A stretch of DNA of 64,000 nucleotides from Septoria linicola. Its lineage: Eukaryota; Ascomycota; Dothideomycetes; Mycosphaerellales; Mycosphaerellaceae. Positions 44,503 to 56,400 of this stretch are shown piece after piece. Position numbers and translations under genes: made by a program. Every line of letters begins with the position of its first letter. The first letter of the stretch is position 1. The DNA is taken from contig CP099418.1 in NCBI GenBank assembly GCA_024114885.1, forward strand, positions 4,402,001-4,466,000, given 5' to 3'. The notes beneath the pieces are model-generated. The model searched no databases and was not told the origin of the DNA. It saw nothing but the letters and a program-made list of their open reading frames with translations.

Positions 44503-45312
44503 ATGCGGATCATCTCATGGATCTTGACTGCATTCGTTGCATCGGTCGCGGCCCTTGACAACCATTCTCAATTACACAAGCGGGCCACCTATGTCGAGCA
44601 GGTCCTTCAGCATCACAACGTGCATCGTCGGAATCACTCTGCGCCTGATTTGAAATTCCACTACGGATTGGCGAAGACCGCACAAGCAATAGCAAAGACC
44701 TGCAACTTTCAGCATGCCATGTCTGTCCACTATATCCGAACATTTGTCTCGACAACTAATGTTCCTCAGGAATTTCGATGGGGGAAACTACGGCCAAAAC
44801 ATTGCCGCCGGAGTGCCTGCACAGAAAGTCAGTCGCGTAATCTCTGATCTATGGTGTAAGTACAATGGGCTCTTGAAGCTTTACAATCTTGAAAGGACGA
44901 ATGCTCTGACATCGTCGTAGACAACGAGGAAGTGAGCAGCTACGCCCGTCTCTATGGAGTGGCGAACCCGCGGTTCTCAGGAGCTTGGGGTCACTTCACT
45001 CAGATTGTCTGGAAGGGCACGACACAGTAAGTTGTACGCGCCCGACTAGATCGGAGATCGCCTTCTTGGGTCTGGCACGCCACCTGACGACTTCTAGTGT
45101 CGGATGCTACACTCAGAAGTGCCCAGAAGGCATTCAAAATGCACCCGGCACGTACGATTACACTGTATGCAATTACAGAGGCGTCGGTGAGTGCTATGTG
45201 CGCACAGTGCCGTCAGTACTGGGTGACTGACACAAAGACAGGCAACGTGAGAGGCCAGTATGCGCGGAACGTTGGGAAGCCTCGAGGTCGAGCCACCGTG
45301 TCTGGAAATTGA
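44503..45312 (+). CDS. Secreted CAP-superfamily (PR-1/Pry-like) protein
   Basis: Small secreted SCP/TAPS protein; yeast Pry homologs bind sterols and fatty acids. Five exons, 44503-44720, 44770-44855, 44921-45026, 45098-45186 and 45242-45312, total 570 nt and encode 189 aa; every junction keeps phase. Residues 1-17 form a signal peptide (MRIISWILTAFVASVAA), followed by a possible Kex2 site HKR at 25-27. The CAP domain has HNVHRRNHSAPDLKF, GGNYGQNIAAGV, the CAP1 signature GHFTQIVWKGTTHVGC and the CAP2 signature YTVCNYRGVGNV. The first intron has a less common gtctgt donor, but it is the only one that keeps frame. The end is short and basic. Secretion and possible host or lipid interaction are inference. 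Confidence 0.9.
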
Positions 45313-46398
45313 GGTCTTTCGTAGGGTCTTGCTAATTTGGCATACCACGACGTTTGGCTTTCTGGTTCTTTTCGGTCTCGAGACGTTCCCTCCCTGACAT
45401 GGCCGAACATCGATGAAGTAGCCAGTGGGATACATGTTAACTTTCGATGCAGCCATCTGAGTCTGCCTGCATTGAGCCGTTTCACATTCTGCGCCTGCCT
45501 TACCAGTCGCGCCACTGTCATGGAGGCTCTGCTGATCGCTAAAGACTCTAGATGTCAGCTCCACGTGGACACCCGAGTCACACGACCTTTGCAACGCTCA
45601 AGCATCCACGCAAGCCTGGATACCATCGCGATACATCACTTCATCATTGGCCCACTTCTGCGTATTCCATGACTGAACATGGTCTGGCTTGGGAGCTGTG
45701 ACCGCAAATGACGAGCCGACGTCCGAAGCGTCTGTGGTGCCGGATCGCCGGCGAGCAAGCACGGAAGCGAGTTTTAGCTGGCTGTTGATTGATATCGTCC
45801 GACGAAAGTGTGCATGCCGAATTGCCCGGCACTTGTACTAATGTTTTTCACGGGCAAGGCAGAACAACACTTCTTCTGAGAATTTGACCCGCTCTTTTCA
45901 CACATCAGTCGAAGTCGCGATGCCGCAAACACCAGACGTTCAGACAATATCACTACACGCCAGTTATACCAGGGAACCTAGCACGGTCCATGGACAGTTT
46001 GTGCATGAAAGATGCGCTAGAACATCTCTAGAAAAGCTGGGTTTCGCCAAGTGGACACAAGCTCCACACAAGCTTATGCAAGAGATCGGTCCGACCATGC
46101 TTGTTCAATCTGTGCATCCTAGTCCTCCATTGGCCAAGTCAAACGACAACGACAATGGAAGCGTGCAATTCTGCTCCGGTTTCTGTGCCATGGAGACGGT
46201 AGATACGTGGGCAAAAAGTCCTCCACAAGGAGTAACCCGAGGGGCTCCAAGCGCTCCGCATAGACCTCAGTATAAAGATGTGGAGGCAAGCCCATGCGAA
46301 AAGGCAAGACATTGTTTTTGTACTTCCAGAACTTCGGTGTCAAAAGACACTTGCCCTTCTCACCACTAAGGCCGCTGACTTGGCGCCCATTAGCGGAC
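45313..46398. other. Intergenic: transporter promoter and 5' leader
   Basis: A 1.09 kb gap. An open frame at 45884-46369 has no recognisable features and overlaps the likely promoter of the downstream transporter. No repeat seen. Confidence 0.4.
46271..46277 (+). promoter_or_regulatory. TATA-like element of the MFS transporter gene
   Basis: The string tataaag lies 128 bases before the ATG at 46399 but only 23 bases before the in-frame ATG at 46294. A TATA box this close to 46294 would place transcription start at or after it, which favours the start at 46399. Confidence 0.35.
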
Positions 46399-48357
46399 AT
46401 GGCAGAGAAGGACAGCAGCAAGGCTGTCGAAACAGTCGACACGGCCCCATCACACACAATCGAAGAGTCTACATATGAAGAACGCCGCGATATGACCGAT
46501 GACGAGATTAAAGAAGCAGTACGCAACGGCAGTTTGCCTCAGGTATACTCCACCAAAGGGGCTGTGAACATTGCACACGCCGGCGGCTGGGAAGCCGATG
46601 CGCTGATCGACCAGCTGGACAAGGAGCTCGAGCAACGGGGAGACAAGCGAGGAATCTTCGACATTGAGTTCAAGAATCCAAAACACTTCACATGGCTTCT
46701 TGTGGCTTTTGCATCCATGGGTGGTCTTCTCTCAGGCTTGGATCAATCCCTCATCTCTGGAGCAAACCTCTTTCTGCCCGAGGATCTGGGCCTTACTACG
46801 CAACAAAACGCACTGGTAAACTCCGGAATGCCTCTTGGTGCGGTTGCTGGTGCTTTCATCCTATCTCCTTGCAATGAGTTCTTCGGCAGGAAGTGGTCAA
46901 TCATCATCTCTTGCATTCTATACACTATTGGTGGTGCCCTCGAGGCTGGAGCCATGAACTACGGCATGATCGTAAGCTCAAGAGTGATCCTTGGCATGGG
47001 TGTCGGTCTCGAAGGAGGTACCGTTCCTGTTTATGTTGCTGAGACAGTGGAGCGACGCATGCGTGGTAATATGGTGTCTCTATACCAATTCAACATCGCA
47101 CTTGGCGAGGTTCTTGGATACGCAGTTGCTGCTATGTTCGTCTCGGTGCCAGGCAATTGGCGCTTCATCCTGGGCAGCTCGCTTGTCTTCTCGACGATCA
47201 TGGGCATCGGTATGCTCTATCTGCCAGAGAGCCCACGTTACCTCCTCCACAAAGGTCGAACCTTGGACGCGTACAAGGTCTTCAAGCGAATCAGAGGAAC
47301 ACGATCTGTCGAGGCACGCGAAGAGTTCTTCGTCATGAAAGTCAGCACAGAGGAAGAGGCTGCTGAAGTCGCTGCTGGAGCTGGCTCTCGCAGAGCCCCC
47401 TGGTTGGATTTCTTCACGAAGCCTCGCGCTCGCCGAGCCATCATCTACGCGAACATGATGATCTTCCTTGGCCAGTTCACTGGAATCAACGCAATCATGT
47501 ATTACATGAGTGTTCTCATGTCGCAGATGGGCTTTGACAAATACCAGTCCAACTACATGTCCCTTGTAGGAGGAGGATCGCTTCTCCTTGGAACAATCCC
47601 TGCCATCTTCCTCAGTAAGTAAAGCAACTGCTAGAAGGCATCGTTCCTCGTACGCATGTCTCTGCCTGTTGTGCCGAAGCTGTGGCACCTTGCATGCAGA
47701 TCAATATAGCAACAGCGCAGATACACGCGAGACGTGGGTGAGACACTGCTGACCTACGACCTGTTACTTTTAGTGGAAACTTGCGGACGACGATTCTGGG
47801 CAATAGCCATGTTGCCAGGATTCTTCATCGGCTTGGTCCTGATCGGTGTCAGCTACCACTTGCCTGTAGGAAGCTCCGCCTCTCTTGGTGTCTACTTCAC
47901 TGGTCTTATCACCTACGAAGTCTTCTTCGGATCTTACGCGTGTCTTACCTGGGTCATCCCATCAGAGGTCTACCCGACATACCTACGAAGCTACGGCATG
48001 ACGACCTCAAGCGCTCTGCTTTTCCTGTCGTCCTTCATCGTCACATATAACTTCTCCGCTATGCAGACTGCTTTTACCCGTACGGGTCTCACACTTGGAT
48101 TCTACGGCGGAATTGCTATACTCGGCTGGTTCTACCAGATCTTCTTCATGCCGGAGACCAAGGACAAGACCCTGGAGGAGATCAACTTGATCTTCGAGCG
48201 ATCGACATACAGCATCGTTGCCGAAAATACTGCTAGCGCTTGGGAAACGACAAAGGATCTGTGCAGCTTTCGATTGAGGAAGGTCTTCATTGACGGCAAT
48301 GCTCCTAGGAGAGCTAGCATTGTTGAGCAGCTAGGTCATGAGAAGAACGCTGCGTGA
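46399..48357 (+). CDS. MFS sugar/polyol transporter (myo-inositol transporter-like)
   Basis: Predicted plasma-membrane proton symporter of the sugar porter family with about 12 membrane segments. Two exons, 46399-47614 and 47774-48357, total 1800 nt and encode 599 aa. The intron splits the ATG of METCGRRFWA, which lines up with the family GRR loop after TM8. Signatures are LLSGLDQSLISGA in TM1, NEFFGRKWSIIIS between TM2 and TM3, SRVILGMGVGLEGGTVPVYVAE, LPESPRYLLHKGR after TM6 and FMPETKDKTLEEI after TM12. The N-terminal about 90 residues are cytosolic, with EERRDMTDDEIKEAV typical of inositol/polyol-type members. An in-frame ATG at 46294 would add 35 residues but sits next to a TATA-like element. 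Substrate is inferred, not shown. Confidence 0.9.
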
Positions 48358-48891
48358 GTGGGCAGTCCAGCGGAAGGAGGAAAGTTAGATACATCAGATC
48401 TTTTAGAGCATAAATACCCAATAGTACTGGTTCATAATCATTCATCTCATCATGCTTCTACGATGCCAGTATGAGACGGGATTTAATGGTGTCCAGTATG
48501 CTTAAAGACCTTAACGAGGGACCATCCTGCTGGTCAGGCGATGTTACCGACAGCTACACTTTGTTCTCAGCAGTGGGTGTTCAACCCTGTCGGGAAGGTC
48601 AGCGACTGACGCTGGGAGTGACCGATACACCTGTGCGTGCTGCGACAGCGCCGGTCAAGCCGGATAAGAGTGATATGCTCATGAGTTGAGTGTCGTCGGA
48701 ACCTCGAGCACGCGATCAAGGACTCCAGACAAATGATACCAAATTACTCGAGCCTCTTGATGTGAAGTCCGGAAGGAAGTTGTTGATCGCATTGTAGCCA
48801 TCGTGCGTTGTAAACCAAGTTTTGATGCCCTTCAGACCTCGTGAACTGGTAAGGACGAGGTCTCACTCTCAACAGCCTCAAGTGATATGTA
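48358..48891. other. Intergenic, convergent 3' ends
   Basis: A 534-base gap between the transporter and the histidine phosphatase gene, which converge. A short frame at 48471-48689 shows no domain. An 'agcataaataccc' string near 48410 could act in 3'-end formation. Confidence 0.35.
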
Positions 48892-49653
48892 CTACTTCCC
48901 ATCATCCTTGGCATTCTCGACCACATCGCTCATGAAAGCGCCTCCCAGAAGAATAGCCGGCTCATCCAGAGAATGATGCTCATAACTTAGTGTCCCAACA
49001 CCACCGGCCTCCAAGATCAAGGAGGGATTCTCAGCAATGTTCTTGCCTACCCATCGTCCAGCAAAGGCTCTCAATATATGACCATGGGCCACAATAAGCA
49101 CATCGAAAGGCTCCCGCTCACTACCCTTGGGTTTCCCGATAGCATGGGCATGGAAGCGCTTTCGAATATCTGCAATAAGCGCATCCAGTCGTTCAGTGAT
49201 CTGCTCTGGGCTCTCTCCACCAGGACAGCCATCCTTCCAGATGTCCCACTCCGGCTCGCCCTTCTGCTTCCTCTGCTCCTTGATCTCCTTCGAAGTAACA
49301 CCCTCATACTCTCCATAGTCCCATTCACGTATGCTCTCAGTGATCTCGATCTTCGCATTAGTCTCATGGGCAGTCTCCTGGAGTTCGCCATGCTGACCCC
49401 ACGGCGGGCTCTCCGAACAACCCAACCCTAGAAGTTCCAGTGTCCTTTGAGCTCGCTTTCGTGGAGAGACGTAGACATGTGCCAGATTCTTGGGTACAAT
49501 CAATCGATCTTCGCCAACGAGAGCCTTGCCAGTTGCCCGTATTCGCTTTTCGCCATTGGCTGTAAGTGGGATGTCGGATACACCAGTATGACGGCCATTG
49601 AGCGACCACTCAGTCTCGCCATGGCGGATAATGAAGACTCGCGGCGTCGTCAT
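48892..49653 (-). CDS. SHB17: Histidine phosphatase, sedoheptulose-1,7-bisphosphatase-like (SHB17 type)
   Basis: Phosphoglycerate-mutase-like histidine phosphatase; the yeast homolog dephosphorylates sedoheptulose 1,7-bisphosphate in riboneogenesis. Intronless 253 aa frame. The catalytic RHGETEWSLNGRHTG motif lies at residues 10-24 with the phospho-acceptor His11. The YVSPRKRAQRTLELL segment provides a second substrate Arg; the acid/base Glu region is REWDYGEYEG; the second catalytic His is in VAHGHILRAF. The end EAGGVGTLSYEHHSLDEPAI is typical of the fungal SHB17 group. All catalytic residues are present. It could also act as a broader sugar-phosphate phosphatase. Confidence 0.9.
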   Translation of the reverse strand: MTTPRVFIIRHGETEWSLNGRHTGVSDIPLTANGEKRIRATGKALVGEDRLIVPKNLAHVYVSPRKRAQRTLELLGLGCSESPPWGQHGELQETAHETNAKIEITESIREWDYGEYEGVTSKEIKEQRKQKGEPEWDIWKDGCPGGESPEQITERLDALIADIRKRFHAHAIGKPKGSEREPFDVLIVAHGHILRAFAGRWVGKNIAENPSLILEAGGVGTLSYEHHSLDEPAILLGGAFMSDVVENAKDDGK

Positions 49654-50791
49654 CGCAGAATTCTATAATTCTGAAGCACTGCGCAGAAGTTCCTCAGATG
49701 AAATACGGAGGCATGAAGTCAAGAAAATTGGCAAAGAACTGCATTTATCTGGCGGGGATCAAGAACAACGTCATGCTCATGAAGTGGAACAGCTTTCCGT
49801 AGCTCTGCCGACAGTTCCGTCGCGAGGCTTCATTACTGCACTATGTGCTTGGTAGGAAGAAGCGTGTCTCCATGAAAGGCAATAACATGTGGTGAACAAA
49901 GTGCAAAGTGGCGTTGTGATCTGCTCAGCAAGATCAGCATCAAGCATCTCTGCCACAAGCGATTTGCAGCGGGAGGAGCAGATCAGGAGTATCAAGTGTA
50001 ATATGTAGATGAATTGATGAAGCTCGTCTCATAATTGCGCCTATCTGCTGTTCCTCCGCAGCACATGCAAATGCATGTTCTGACCTGCGTCGCGCAACGC
50101 ACATCGCTATCTTCGCCAGGTGCGGAAGTCTTCATCACTTCCGCCTTCAGCTGCTCTTTAGACAATACCAATACATTGCTTTCTCTCCGTCCATCGTGCC
50201 ACGCTCTGCTGTGTGAGCACGACCCCGGATGTCTTCCTGCTTTCATCCAATGCTTCTTTGTCTCTGGCCAAAATGCAAGAAACACTCAGATCCCCGGCTC
50301 TACACACCTCTCGTGCAGCAGATCAAACCTACAGCGCTGACAATCGAAAGAAGTAGAGCAGGCCAAAAAAGTTTTGCTGTGCGGAGTCTTTGCCTGACTG
50401 ACGCTTGTCAAGTCCCAAAACGCCGCAATGCATATTAGTGAGGCACAAACTTGTCCTCGTTGCCCTCGGAATGCCGGGTGTATGTACGATGTGGCCATAT
50501 GCAAAGAGTTGCTGAAAGACAGTATCCTGCCTGATTGTCCGTCATGAATGTGTGACATTCGTCGTGCTCGCAATGAGTGATTTGCGAATAGAGATATAGA
50601 GAAATTGCCTCGAGTGGCCAAATGAGTGGCGAGGTGCAGTATCGGGACCGCAGGCCTCAAAAAGATGCCAAAACCAGATTACGATGTCGAAGCAAGATAT
50701 GAGTACATGCCTGTATCCAGCGCAGCATCAATCGGCAAGCTCAAAAGCGGCAGACGGACAATCTCGACAGCGGCTTCGACGCAGTCATGGC
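49654..50791. other. Intergenic, no recognised gene
   Basis: A 1.14 kb gap on the 5' side of the SHB17-like gene and the 3' side of the PanE-like gene. Frames at 49598-49855, 50035-50340 and 50286-50660 are short and featureless. Confidence 0.4.
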
Positions 50792-53470
50792 TCAGCGCAC
50801 GCCAATAGGTGGCCTATTGCCTAGGCTACTGCTGGAACTGTGGGCGGAGGGTTCGGAATCTATAGGCGCCGAGCGGTTGCTTTCACCACTCCCCGCGCTG
50901 GCAGAAGCAGAACCTGTCAGAGACCGTACTTGATGAGGAGGACCGCTTTTGGGAGGGTAGAGATTGCTCACCCCTGTTTGTTGTTCAATTTGATGTGGCG
51001 CAACAGCGTTGCCATGCCCGGGTGGGTGACGCGGCACAGGCTGCCTCATGCCGGGCGGACTTGGTCGACCATTGCGGCCTGGCGCTGGAGGCCCAAAGCC
51101 ATTAGGTGGTGATGGTCTCCCGGGCGGAGGTCGCTGTCCAGGACCTAAAGGGTTGCCTGGAGACTGGCTGCCCCGTCTATTCATCGGATAACCATTATGC
51201 TGTGGATGGTGCCCGTTTGGACCGTTGCTCTGCTGAAACTCGTTCAGTCGCTCTGCTGTTAGCGAGTTGGCCCTCGACTCGTTGCCCATGTTCATTCTGT
51301 CGACACTGCCGAAACGATCTGACGAGTAACCCATGAGGGGATTGTTCATTAGCTCCTCACGCAGCCCTGGCATATCAGCCATGATCGCCGCACTCGTACG
51401 AGCACGGCCTCCCGGTGCAGGTCGTCGCATCATGTTGCGGCTGTGTCGGACAGGCGCATTGGGCACGCCGTTGAGCTGCTCCGGATTGCTTCGCAACTGA
51501 GACGCGCTTGGTGCTTTCCGTGTTCTCCTAGAGGTGACGCTCATCATGTCGAGATTGTCCACGTCGGCGACAGGCGCAGCTCCAGCTGCCATGGGATCGA
51601 AAAAGTCCAGCCCGTCTTCATCATCGTCATCGTATTCCTGCTGACGACGCGATGGTGGTGGCGGCCCTCTGCCAGGTCCGCGACGCATGTGGTATTCTCG
51701 TTCCCTCAATGCTAGCTCTTTCTGTCTAAGTGCTAACTCGCGCTCGCGCAAACCGAGATCGCCAGAGGCTGAGGGTGGAAGGCCATTCTCGTACGCGCCA
51801 TCTTCAGCCATGTTGTCGTACAACATGAGGTGGCTGAATTCTTCTAAATCGTTGCCCTCGAAGGACGGCCGACGCTGCATAGGGGGTCCACGATTTGGCG
51901 CGTAGCCATTGCCATTCATCCTCCCTGGCGGAGGATACCCATTGATTGAAGGCGGACCTCTTCGCATGGGAGGTGGGCCACCATTGGCGCTTGGGGCTCG
52001 ACTCGCGGGTCGCGTGCCATGCATTGGCCTGCCGTTCATCGCCGGTGGAGGTGGTCGGCCATTGCCATAGCCATGATTCGGAGGAATCGGCGCAGATGAC
52101 ATGCGTGGTGTAGGCTGTGCCAAGGGCGATGGCGGACCGACTGGCTTCGTCTGATTGACGATGTTGATGTTGTGAAGTAGGGCGTACAGAGTCTCGATTC
52201 GCGGGACCTGAACACCAACTTCCTGTGCTAGTTTGATAGGTGAGCCCAAATATGTTTCCACCTCCATGGGTCGTCTGGCCACGAAGTCCTGGTACATGAT
52301 GCTGTTTGTTTCCGAAGCCACGATCATCTTCTCCATGGTCTGTTCACGAAATTCTGGTTTGAATTCGCAGCCCTGCTTGCGAGCGACTGTGACAAGTTCT
52401 TCAATTACGCCAGTGATTAGTGAGCGGGCGCCGGTCTTTTCTAGAAGTTCGGCATGTGAAGGGGTCTCAAAGAGAACGCTGGCAGGATAAAAGGCAATCG
52501 GTCTACACTTGTCAGTACCTGTCAATCAAGCGAATCTGTACATTGGAGCTTACCCGATCATGCGCTCGTATTGTTGTTGCCGAATGTTGGTCGACACTTC
52601 GCAATCGACTTGGCCGGATTTGAGTGTCATCGACAGCGCTTCCGCCATGTCCGTCTGTATCGATGCTGGTATCGAAGGGTTCTTATTGGCAGCACCAACA
52701 TGCAATTCAGTCGAGCCCTTATGCTCGAACTCGCTTGCGCCGAGCTGTGTGATTGAAACGCCAGACACGAGAGACAGCACGACGTTGGTCGGGAAGCGCT
52801 GCTCGAGATATGACTCGATGCCGAGGGTGTGCGTGGTGTTTACGAGTATGCAGGTGTGTTGCGGCGATACCACAGACTCGATGACTGAAGCGAGATCGTA
52901 TACATCTGGAAGGGCTTTCACACAGAGAAGAACGTAGTCGAAGGAAGCCCGCGAAGCGCCGGCAGCGTCTTCTGGCGATTTAACCACTGTTATCGCGCAC
53001 AGTCAGCATTGCCGAGATGAAGGTCTAGGAGTATCGCCAGGGATAAGACCTACCATGTCTTGGCTTGAATCGTTCGTTGCCAAACTTGTCGGATCTGGAC
53101 GCATGTGTTAGATGATGCCACAAGTATCGCCATGTGCATTGACTTACCTGAACGAGATGCCATACTGATGCACTTGCTCGAAGCCGTTCTTCCATACCAG
53201 CGTCACGTCGCACGCCTGTGTTGCTGACAATCGCCATGATAGGAAGGCAGAGACCGCATTACCGCCCACTGTGCACAAAGTCAGCTCGATTTGCCATTGA
53301 CCGATGCACACGCTCGCAACAGCAGCGGAGGAGTGGCATAGCAAGCTGCCAATATTGCGCTGATTGTGTGGTGAAGGCAGCGGCCGGGATGCGCGCGGGC
53401 TGTCGCTGAACGCGGGAATGAAGGGCAACGCACCTGAGAGAATCCGCAGTCGCGGCGTCGATGGAGGCAT
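50792..53470 (-). CDS. Ketopantoate reductase-like (PanE/ApbA fold) protein with a long Pro/Gly-rich C-terminal extension
   Basis: NAD(P)-dependent 2-dehydropantoate-2-reductase-like protein. Five exons on the minus strand, 53470-53434, 53268-53148, 53094-53054, 52986-52554 and 52502-50792, total 2343 nt and encode 780 aa with all junctions in phase. Residues 10-35 form the nucleotide-binding start (ILSVGGNAVSAFLSWRL). The ApbA N domain continues through SFDYVLLCVKALPDVYDL and CILVNTTHTLGIESYL. The ApbA C domain runs from about residue 205 (ERMIGPIAFYPASVLFETP) to about 345 (RIETLYALLHNINIVN). The remaining 430 residues are disordered, rich in Pro, Gly, Asn, Arg and Met, with RRGPP, GRPSPP and one charged coiled-coil (LRERELALRQKELALRER). 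This fungal subgroup is probably not the pantothenate-pathway enzyme but a regulatory relative; that is inference. Confidence 0.88.
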
Positions 53471-56400
53471 GATGGAGAAGTGTTGAGGCACGCCAGACTA
53501 TCTGGTGGCCGAGAGAGATGGAGACCGAGTGGGTGGTGAGGTGTTGTATCGATCCTGCTGTTGCGATCCTTCTTGGTGCGAAAGTTGTGGTGCTGTGCTG
53601 TACTGCCGCGTCACTGCACCCAAGGGTGGACCGGATTCGCGCAAAAGCGTGCGTGCCGTCGTGAACAGAGTGTCGCCGGCCGTCCGTCGCTCGCTGGGGT
53701 CGGTGGTCGTCGTCGTCGTGACTGCCGTGCAAGTGCTCGTCGTGCAAACGAGCGTGATGGTATGCGAACAATACCGGAATGCAGAGCGACCGTTGCGGCG
53801 TGAGGTTGGTAACAGCCAGCAATGCCAGAAGTAAAGTGCAGTGGTAGGTCGTAGTTGGCAGAGCACACAGACACAAAGACACGCAAAGCACGGGCGCAGA
53901 AGCTGCACCCAGCTCGGGAAAGCAAGACTGACGCCAGAATTGAAAACTCTCGGCTGGCAAGAAGGTCGACCTCGCTTTCTTGCTCGCTCGCACGCACGTA
54001 CACGCACAGTCTGCTCCCAAGCAGAATCCTTCTCACCACACTGGTGGGCGGGCTGGCTTGTGGATGCAGCAGCCTGTCAGGGGAAGCTCCTTCGCGCTGT
54101 ACAGCAGCTCCGCCGAACGCCTGCTTCTGATAATAAATTACCACGTCTAGATAGCAGAATTCACATCACACCACTGCAGCTCCCGTGCAGAACTCGGTCA
54201 CGTTTTCGTCGGCGGACTGTGGCGACTGCGTGTTTCCTGCGTGGACGGTAGCCACGGAAGTGGTGCACCCGACAGACGAAGAAGTGGTGGGTGTGAAAAT
54301 CTACGGACGCTTCGGACGCTGGGATTCGTGAAATTTGCCTCTCAGACCAACACAGCGCTCTGTAACGCTGGCATCTATCGGCGCTGCCGCTGTGGCTCCG
54401 CAGGCTAGCAGTTGCGCGCCGCTCTGCGGTGGTCTATTGCTACTGCCCTGCATGCATCGACACCAGCTGGGCATAGTAAGTCCACGATCAACAATAGGTT
54501 TCGCCTCATGCAGCACGAGTCTGACTCCGTTGTGATGATGCACGACGATAGAGCAGCAAAGCCCATTTGCTGTGAAACGGTTGGAGCTTCTGTCACTGCG
54601 CATCACCGCGAGAAGACTCGTTCGACACGGGCCGCATCTCATCTCATACCAAGCACAAGCGTACCAAGTCCTCCACCGCCCTTCATCGACGGTGTGGACT
54701 AGTTCTATTCGACAGTTGCCTGCAACATCTCTGCTGAACCCTTGGAGCACATCCATCGTACAAGATGAACTGTTTACCTAGCGCCGGATGCGCGCGGCGA
54801 CGATGAGCACATCACATAATCATTCGCAACGACCGCGTTGGAGCACATCAGACCCAGCCCAGCCGCTCCGTGCTCGTTGTAGTATTTCGTAGCAGGAATT
54901 TTCTCGGTCAGCCACAATGGGGTGAAAGGAGTGAACTCAATTGACGAAAAGTTGGCAGCGCTTGATTGAGCAAGGTTCGGGCGCAGTTCCGCTGCATTTA
55001 TTCGACCTTTGACACAGCACAAGATCGTTGATCGACGTCTGTGTTGGTAGGCGGCTGTTTCACGATTCACAACTTTTGTATTCGTGGTTCTGCACAGTGC
55101 ACTCTCCTTCACTGTTGCACAAGAACGGACATTCTCCAGCGGTCGCTATCCGTGTGGCAGCTTTCACGCTGTCGCGGATAACGTGGTCGATGCCAGGGTG
55201 CATGTAGCCGCTGACGGCACCGATAAGCATTTATCTTGGGCTTGCGGTATTGCCTCACATTTCTGTTGATGCTCCTCATTATTGTTATCATATTGCATTG
55301 CGCCTCTCCGCTGCACGTCTAAAGTGCTGACGACTTGATGCTGTGCTCCATCCACTCGCACAACACTTGTCCATTGGTGATCGAGCGTGGCACACTGCAT
55401 TACGCAGTCGATGGTTGAGCGGCGAGTAACCAGGTTTCACGCTCAAATTAGGAACAAGCGCATGCAGGCTGTTCAACCGTAGAGACTCCGTGCGGGATCG
55501 TGAATCTTTTCCATTGTCCAGAGTTCCTCCTTGCCTTTGCTCCACGACAGCTTCAACCAGATCAACATTGACGGGACCACCTTGTGCCTTTCATATATTT
55601 TAGTGGAGAGCAAAAGACGTGATTCCAACGTCAGGTCATGTCGAACTGACCACTCCGTCTTCACTGCTCAGACTACATGTACACCACCGGCCACACCGTC
55701 GCTGCAAGATGTCTATCATGACTGCAGCGTGCAAGGTCAGGCCATAGTCGTCCCGCGAGGTAACAATGCTGCGTCACCAAGAAGTATGCCACGCAGATGC
55801 CTGCACGAAGACAGTGCGAGACACTGCTGCTGTGGCTGAGCACGCAGCATAACAAAGTGTTGAGGCGCCGCTGCTCGGGCACATGAAACAAGGGCTTGCT
55901 TATGCAAAGGAATGCTAAGCACGCGGTTTCCAAGCGACACTTCTTGGATTTCGCGTTCTTCGCGTGTGCCGTACTCGCTCCGGCGTTGTGTTCAGCGGAC
56001 TTTTGTGGACGAACATCACATCCACAAGCGGGCTTAAGTCCGCTACTGGCAGCCTCTTAACCTAGTCGCTTGTAGACTTCGCACTATGGCGTATTGGGAA
56101 GACTATTGAGGCATATTATCCGGCAGCATGGTTAGTTTCTGCTGAGGACTGTCATTCCCAGATTCGATAGTTTCGCGGCGACACCAGAATATCACAACGT
56201 ACGCCACGACTCCGATGCCTTGACGAAATACAACATGCCCAAGGTGGCGCTGGGGAAAGGGCGTGTTATGGCAAGGGTTTTCATCTATCCAACCGTTCCG
56301 ACCACGCCGCGTGCGCCAGGCGACTCAAGAGAGATTGAAGTGTATCTCGTGGCGCATTAAGCTTCATCGAGTGCTCGGCAGAAGCTCAGGGTAAGGAACG

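Noticed and set aside
46294..46398. Upstream in-frame ATG of the transporter as true start
   Set aside because: It lies about 20 bp from a TATA-like box, and the added residues look non-coding.
53259..54020. 253-codon minus-strand frame upstream of the reductase
   Set aside because: Overlaps exon 2 and intron 1 of the reductase in another frame; His/Thr/Arg-rich text from C-rich leader sequence.
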